From contig JAHIOY010000126.1 of NCBI GenBank assembly GCA_018894495.1, positions 1-7,046 on the forward strand: DNA of 7,046 bases, written 5' to 3'. Source of the DNA: Patescibacteria group bacterium. GTDB taxonomy: Bacteria; Patescibacteriota; Minisyncoccia; Minisyncoccales; JAHIOY01. Below, one piece after another: positions 4,552 through 7,046 of this stretch (position 1 is the stretch's first letter; every line of letters starts with the position of its first letter). A program made the translations under genes and the position numbers. The notes under the pieces are model-generated. The model searched no databases, was not told the DNA's origin, and worked only from the letters and a program-made list of their open reading frames with translations.

Positions 4552-6080
4552 TACTTTGCGTATTCAACGACGCGGTTTTCTCTGATGACGTTAACTTTTA
4601 TTTCCCCGGGGTATCTTAATTCTTCCTGGATTTGGTTGGCAATTTCTTTGGCTAATTTTTTCATTCCCAAATCGTCAATTTCTCCCGGCTTAACAAAAAC
4701 CCTTATCTCTCTGCCAGCGTATAAAGCCCAGGCTTTTTTCACCCCGGCAAAGGAAGTGGCAACTTGTTCCAAATCCGTTAACCGCTTTAAATAATTTTCC
4801 AGAGTATCCTTTCTGGCTCCCGGTCTGGCGCCTGAAATCTGGTCGCCAACCTGAACCAGAACCGCTTCTAAGGACTCGTAAGGATATTCTTCGTGATGGG
4901 ACTTCATTGCCGAAATGACTCTGGAATCTACCTTAAATTTTTCCAAAATTTTAATTCCAATGTCAACATGAGAACCTTCTATCTGCTGGTCAACTGCTTT
5001 TCCAATGTCGTGCAGTAAGCCGGCTTTTTTGCAGAGCAAGGAGTCAGCCCCCATTTCTTCAGCCAGAGCCGAGGCCAAGTAAGCAACCTCAATTGAATGG
5101 AGTAAAACATTTTGACCATAGCTGGTTCTGAATTTCAATCGGCCCAAAAGTTGAATTAGTCGCGGCTCTAAATCCAGGACTCCAACCTCATAAACCGTCT
5201 GTTCTCCGGCTGCTTTAATTTGGGAATCAATCTCTTCTTCGGCTTTTTTGACCATTTCCTCAATCCTGGCGGGCTGAATTCTGCCGTCTAAAATCAGTTT
5301 ATCCAAAGCGATTTTAGCGATTTGCCTTCTGACCGGGTCAAAACCGGAAATAAGCACGAGCCCCGGGGTCTCATCTACTATTAACTCCACCCCGGTGAGT
5401 TGTTCAAAGGTCCTGATATTTCTTCCCTCTTTTCCAATAATTCTGCCTTTTATTTCGTCTGAGGGAAGAACGACTTGAGTGGTTGTAATTTCCTGGGCTT
5501 GAGAAATAGCGCATTTTTGGATAGCAATAGCCAGAATTTCTTTTGCCTTTTTTTCATACTGCTCCCAGCCGGCGGTTTCCAATTTTCTCAATTTTTCCAA
5601 AATGTCTTTCTGCGCTTCCCTTTCTAAACCCAAAAAGAGTTCTTTTTTTGCTTCTTCTTTCGTAAGACCCGAGACCCTTTCTAACTGAGCCAAGGCCTCT
5701 TTTCTTAAACCCTCAATTGTCCCCTTAATTTCTTTCAGCTTTTCTACCCGCTGGCGAAACTCCTGCTCTTTTCTTTCCAAAACCTGAAGCCGCGAGTCCA
5801 AATTATCCTCTCTTTTTAACAAAAACCGTTCCGTCTTAATCAACTCTTCTCGTCTTTTATCCTCTTCTTTCTTTGCCGTTTCAATTATTCCTTTTGCTTT
5901 TTCCTGCGCCTGAGATAATATTTTTTCTGCTTCCTTTTTTGTCTCATCGAGCCTCTTTCTCAGTTTTTCCTCTATTGTGCCGAGTTTCTTTCTGGCAATT
6001 GACTGGCGCGCGTAATAACCCAAAACAGAACCAAAAACCAATGTAAAAATCACTACTAAAAGTAGAATAAATTGATCCAT
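4551..6080 (-). CDS. rny: Ribonuclease Y, membrane-anchored KH-HD endoribonuclease
   Basis: The 509-residue protein has the full RNase Y layout, close to the roughly 520 residues of the Bacillus subtilis enzyme. Residues 4-22 are a single N-terminal membrane helix; about 30-190 is a highly charged coiled coil rich in Lys/Glu; about 200-265 is a KH RNA-binding domain with the loop GKEG at 216-219; and about 320-415 is an HD phosphohydrolase domain with H328 (LLHSIEVA), H357-D358 (LLHDIGK), H371 (SHVD), H395-H396 and D413 (VGDQISGARPG). The enzyme starts mRNA decay by internal cleavage at the inner membrane face. It appears to be the first gene of the operon: a terminator and a candidate promoter lie upstream, with about 77 nt of leader. 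No Shine-Dalgarno is obvious. Its stop shares a base with the next start. Confidence 0.97.
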   Translation of the reverse strand: MDQFILLLVVIFTLVFGSVLGYYARQSIARKKLGTIEEKLRKRLDETKKEAEKILSQAQEKAKGIIETAKKEEDKRREELIKTERFLLKREDNLDSRLQVLERKEQEFRQRVEKLKEIKGTIEGLRKEALAQLERVSGLTKEEAKKELFLGLEREAQKDILEKLRKLETAGWEQYEKKAKEILAIAIQKCAISQAQEITTTQVVLPSDEIKGRIIGKEGRNIRTFEQLTGVELIVDETPGLVLISGFDPVRRQIAKIALDKLILDGRIQPARIEEMVKKAEEEIDSQIKAAGEQTVYEVGVLDLEPRLIQLLGRLKFRTSYGQNVLLHSIEVAYLASALAEEMGADSLLCKKAGLLHDIGKAVDQQIEGSHVDIGIKILEKFKVDSRVISAMKSHHEEYPYESLEAVLVQVGDQISGARPGARKDTLENYLKRLTDLEQVATSFAGVKKAWALYAGREIRVFVKPGEIDDLGMKKLAKEIANQIQEELRYPGEIKVNVIRENRVVEYAK

Positions 6081-6163
6081 ATTTTAATAGGTTTGAAGGT
6101 TGGTTATTCAACATTTTTTAATGCAAAATAATTCCAAAGTCCAAATTTATTTTCTTAAGTTTA

Positions 6164-6191
6164 ATTATATCAAAAATTTTAAAAAAGTAAA
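6164..6191 (-). promoter_or_regulatory. Candidate sigma-70-type promoter for rny and downstream genes
   Basis: On the minus strand a perfect TATAAT (6169-6164) lies 16 nt downstream of TTTACT (6191-6186, four of six matches to TTGACA). The -35 part overlaps the tail of the preceding terminator, a compact arrangement. Transcription would begin near 6157, about 77 nt before the rny ATG. The -10 match is good but the sequence is AT-rich, so chance cannot be excluded. Confidence 0.45.
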
Positions 6192-6217
6192 CCCCCACAC
6201 CTAATTAGATGTGGGGG
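6181..6217 (-). terminator. Rho-independent terminator of the PKD surface-protein gene
   Basis: Reading on the minus strand, CCCCCACA (6217-6210) pairs with TGTGGGGG (6199-6192). After one mismatch, two more pairs close an AATT loop. TTTAC and then six T residues follow. The hairpin starts 22 nt after the stop of the surface-protein gene and separates it from rny. Confidence 0.85.
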
Positions 6218-6239
6218 TAAACTCAGGGCTAAAATACGC

Positions 6240-7046
6240 CTAAAATGGTTTAATTTCTTTCCATTGGGGCAAACGGGATTGGGCGTTTAAAGTTTTTTCC
6301 TTATCGCAGGAAAATGTATCAGAATCAGTCACCTTTAATTTAACAGTCTTTGAGCCGGTTGAAGCAAAAGTTGTGGTTGGGTTTTGAACCGTTGAACTTG
6401 CAGGATTTCCGTCTTGGAATTCCCATAGCCAGGAGGATTTTGTTGCCCCGCCATAGACAACCGAGTTGTCAGTGAATTTAACAACTTCATTAACAGCTGG
6501 TTTTACAGGCGCCCAGCTAAAGTCAATAGAAGGATAAGCATGCTTGAGGGTGGGAAAGGTAGAACCATTCCAAGTCGACTCGGTTTCGTCTGTATTCCAA
6601 ACTTTGAGCCGCCAATTATAACCTGTATTGTAATTAAGGGGACAACCGGTAGGATAGGATTGATGAGAGGAAGAAATAGCAGTATAATCGCAAATTTTGG
6701 TGGTGATAAAATCGGAGCTGGTAGCAATTTGAATTTGGTATCTTTTTTGAGTTCCATCACTATAATCCCAGGCTAAAAGGGGATACAGAGAATTAGCGCA
6801 AGCATCCCAGTTTGCGGTGTCAATTCTAAGATTGGAAGTAGAAGGAGGCAGGGAAACAGAAGTCATCACTTTATAATCATTTGTACAACGTGGCGTAGGC
6901 AATTCAGGATTATTACAATTAAAACTAATCCAGCCAATGACGGCGGTTGTAGTTGAATCATCCCAGCCAGCGGCCCATCCCTCAAATTCTTTTGTTGAAG
7001 GATTCAAAGAGACTCCATAATTTGTATCCCTCAATCTGACCCAGCC
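6240..7046 (-). CDS. C-terminal part of a secreted PKD-domain surface protein (5' end beyond window)
   Basis: The frame is open from the right edge to TAG at 6242-6240, giving 268 residues in the window; the true start lies outside, so the TTG at 7034 is an internal Leu codon. The first part contains GVSLNPSTKEFEGWA and GWISFNC, elements of a repeated domain common in Parcubacteria surface proteins. A fibronectin-III-like or Ig-like region follows (about 66-170, with YRYQIQIA-like and YNWRLKVWN strands), then a PKD domain (about 172-250, WLWEFQDGN.. and SKTVKLKVTD). The protein ends RLPQWKEIKPF, a tail I recall from other Patescibacteria exported proteins. No membrane helix is seen in this part. 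A role in the cell surface or adhesion is inferred from domains only. Confidence 0.85.
   Translation of the reverse strand, partial: GWVRLRDTNYGVSLNPSTKEFEGWAAGWDDSTTTAVIGWISFNCNNPELPTPRCTNDYKVMTSVSLPPSTSNLRIDTANWDACANSLYPLLAWDYSDGTQKRYQIQIATSSDFITTKICDYTAISSSHQSYPTGCPLNYNTGYNWRLKVWNTDETESTWNGSTFPTLKHAYPSIDFSWAPVKPAVNEVVKFTDNSVVYGGATKSSWLWEFQDGNPASSTVQNPTTTFASTGSKTVKLKVTDSDTFSCDKEKTLNAQSRLPQWKEIKPF

Noticed and set aside
4537..4794. Plus-strand frame of 85 codons
   Set aside because: It is antisense to the conserved C-terminus of rny and no motif was recognised.
6503..6776. Overlapping frames on both strands inside the PKD gene
   Set aside because: They fall in alternative frames of a region whose main frame encodes recognisable surface-protein domains.

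Overview
The window looks like a fragment of a candidate-phyla-radiation (Patescibacteria, Parcubacteria-like) genome. The clues are two secreted, Cys-rich or PKD-containing surface proteins with GWISFNC-type and GDGC..GCTPPDPDC-type motifs that I associate with that group, an AT-rich sequence, very compact minus-strand gene packing and few clear Shine-Dalgarno sites. All convincing genes are on the minus strand, so transcription runs from the right end of the window to the left.

Layout in transcription order: (1) 7046-6240, the C-terminal part of a PKD-domain surface protein, closed by a strong hairpin terminator at about 6181-6217. (2) A probable promoter at 6191-6164 and then rny (RNase Y, 6080-4551), complete. 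(3) An accessory island at 4551-1942 with three predicted nucleotidyltransferase/HEPN (MNT/HEPN) toxin-antitoxin modules: C, a one-polypeptide MNT-HEPN fusion whose start codon overlaps the rny stop (TAATG); B, an MNT antitoxin followed by a HEPN gene broken by a small inserted element; A, an MNT antitoxin followed by an intact HepT-like HEPN toxin with an ATGA overlap. (4) 1905-1, a secreted Cys-rich surface protein that runs off the left edge in a hydrophobic, VirB2/TrbC-pilin-like segment.

Two observations stand out. First, a 160-bp fold-back element (2846-3005) with AGACCTGT termini and a 3-bp target duplication (TAT) interrupts HEPN gene B. Removing the element plus one duplication copy restores one continuous 128-residue HEPN protein, including its RX4HXY motif, so this is a MITE insertion resolved to the base. 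Second, every MNT/HEPN module is followed within 36 nt (or overlapped) by a copy or remnant of the same signal-peptide coding sequence: an orphan 50-aa ORF at 3695-3543, a remnant in frame with antitoxin A at 2687, and the intact leader of the surface protein at 1905. The three HEPN domains look like different subfamilies, so this resembles repeated, independent arrival of modules at the 5' end of a surface-protein gene rather than tandem duplication of one module.

As one system: the MNT domains are expected to neutralise the HEPN RNases by modifying the tyrosine of RX4HXY. The genes are close enough to be read from the rny promoter, which would put a general mRNA-decay nuclease, RNase toxins and a surface protein on one transcript; this is inference. 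No RNA genes or CRISPR arrays were seen.
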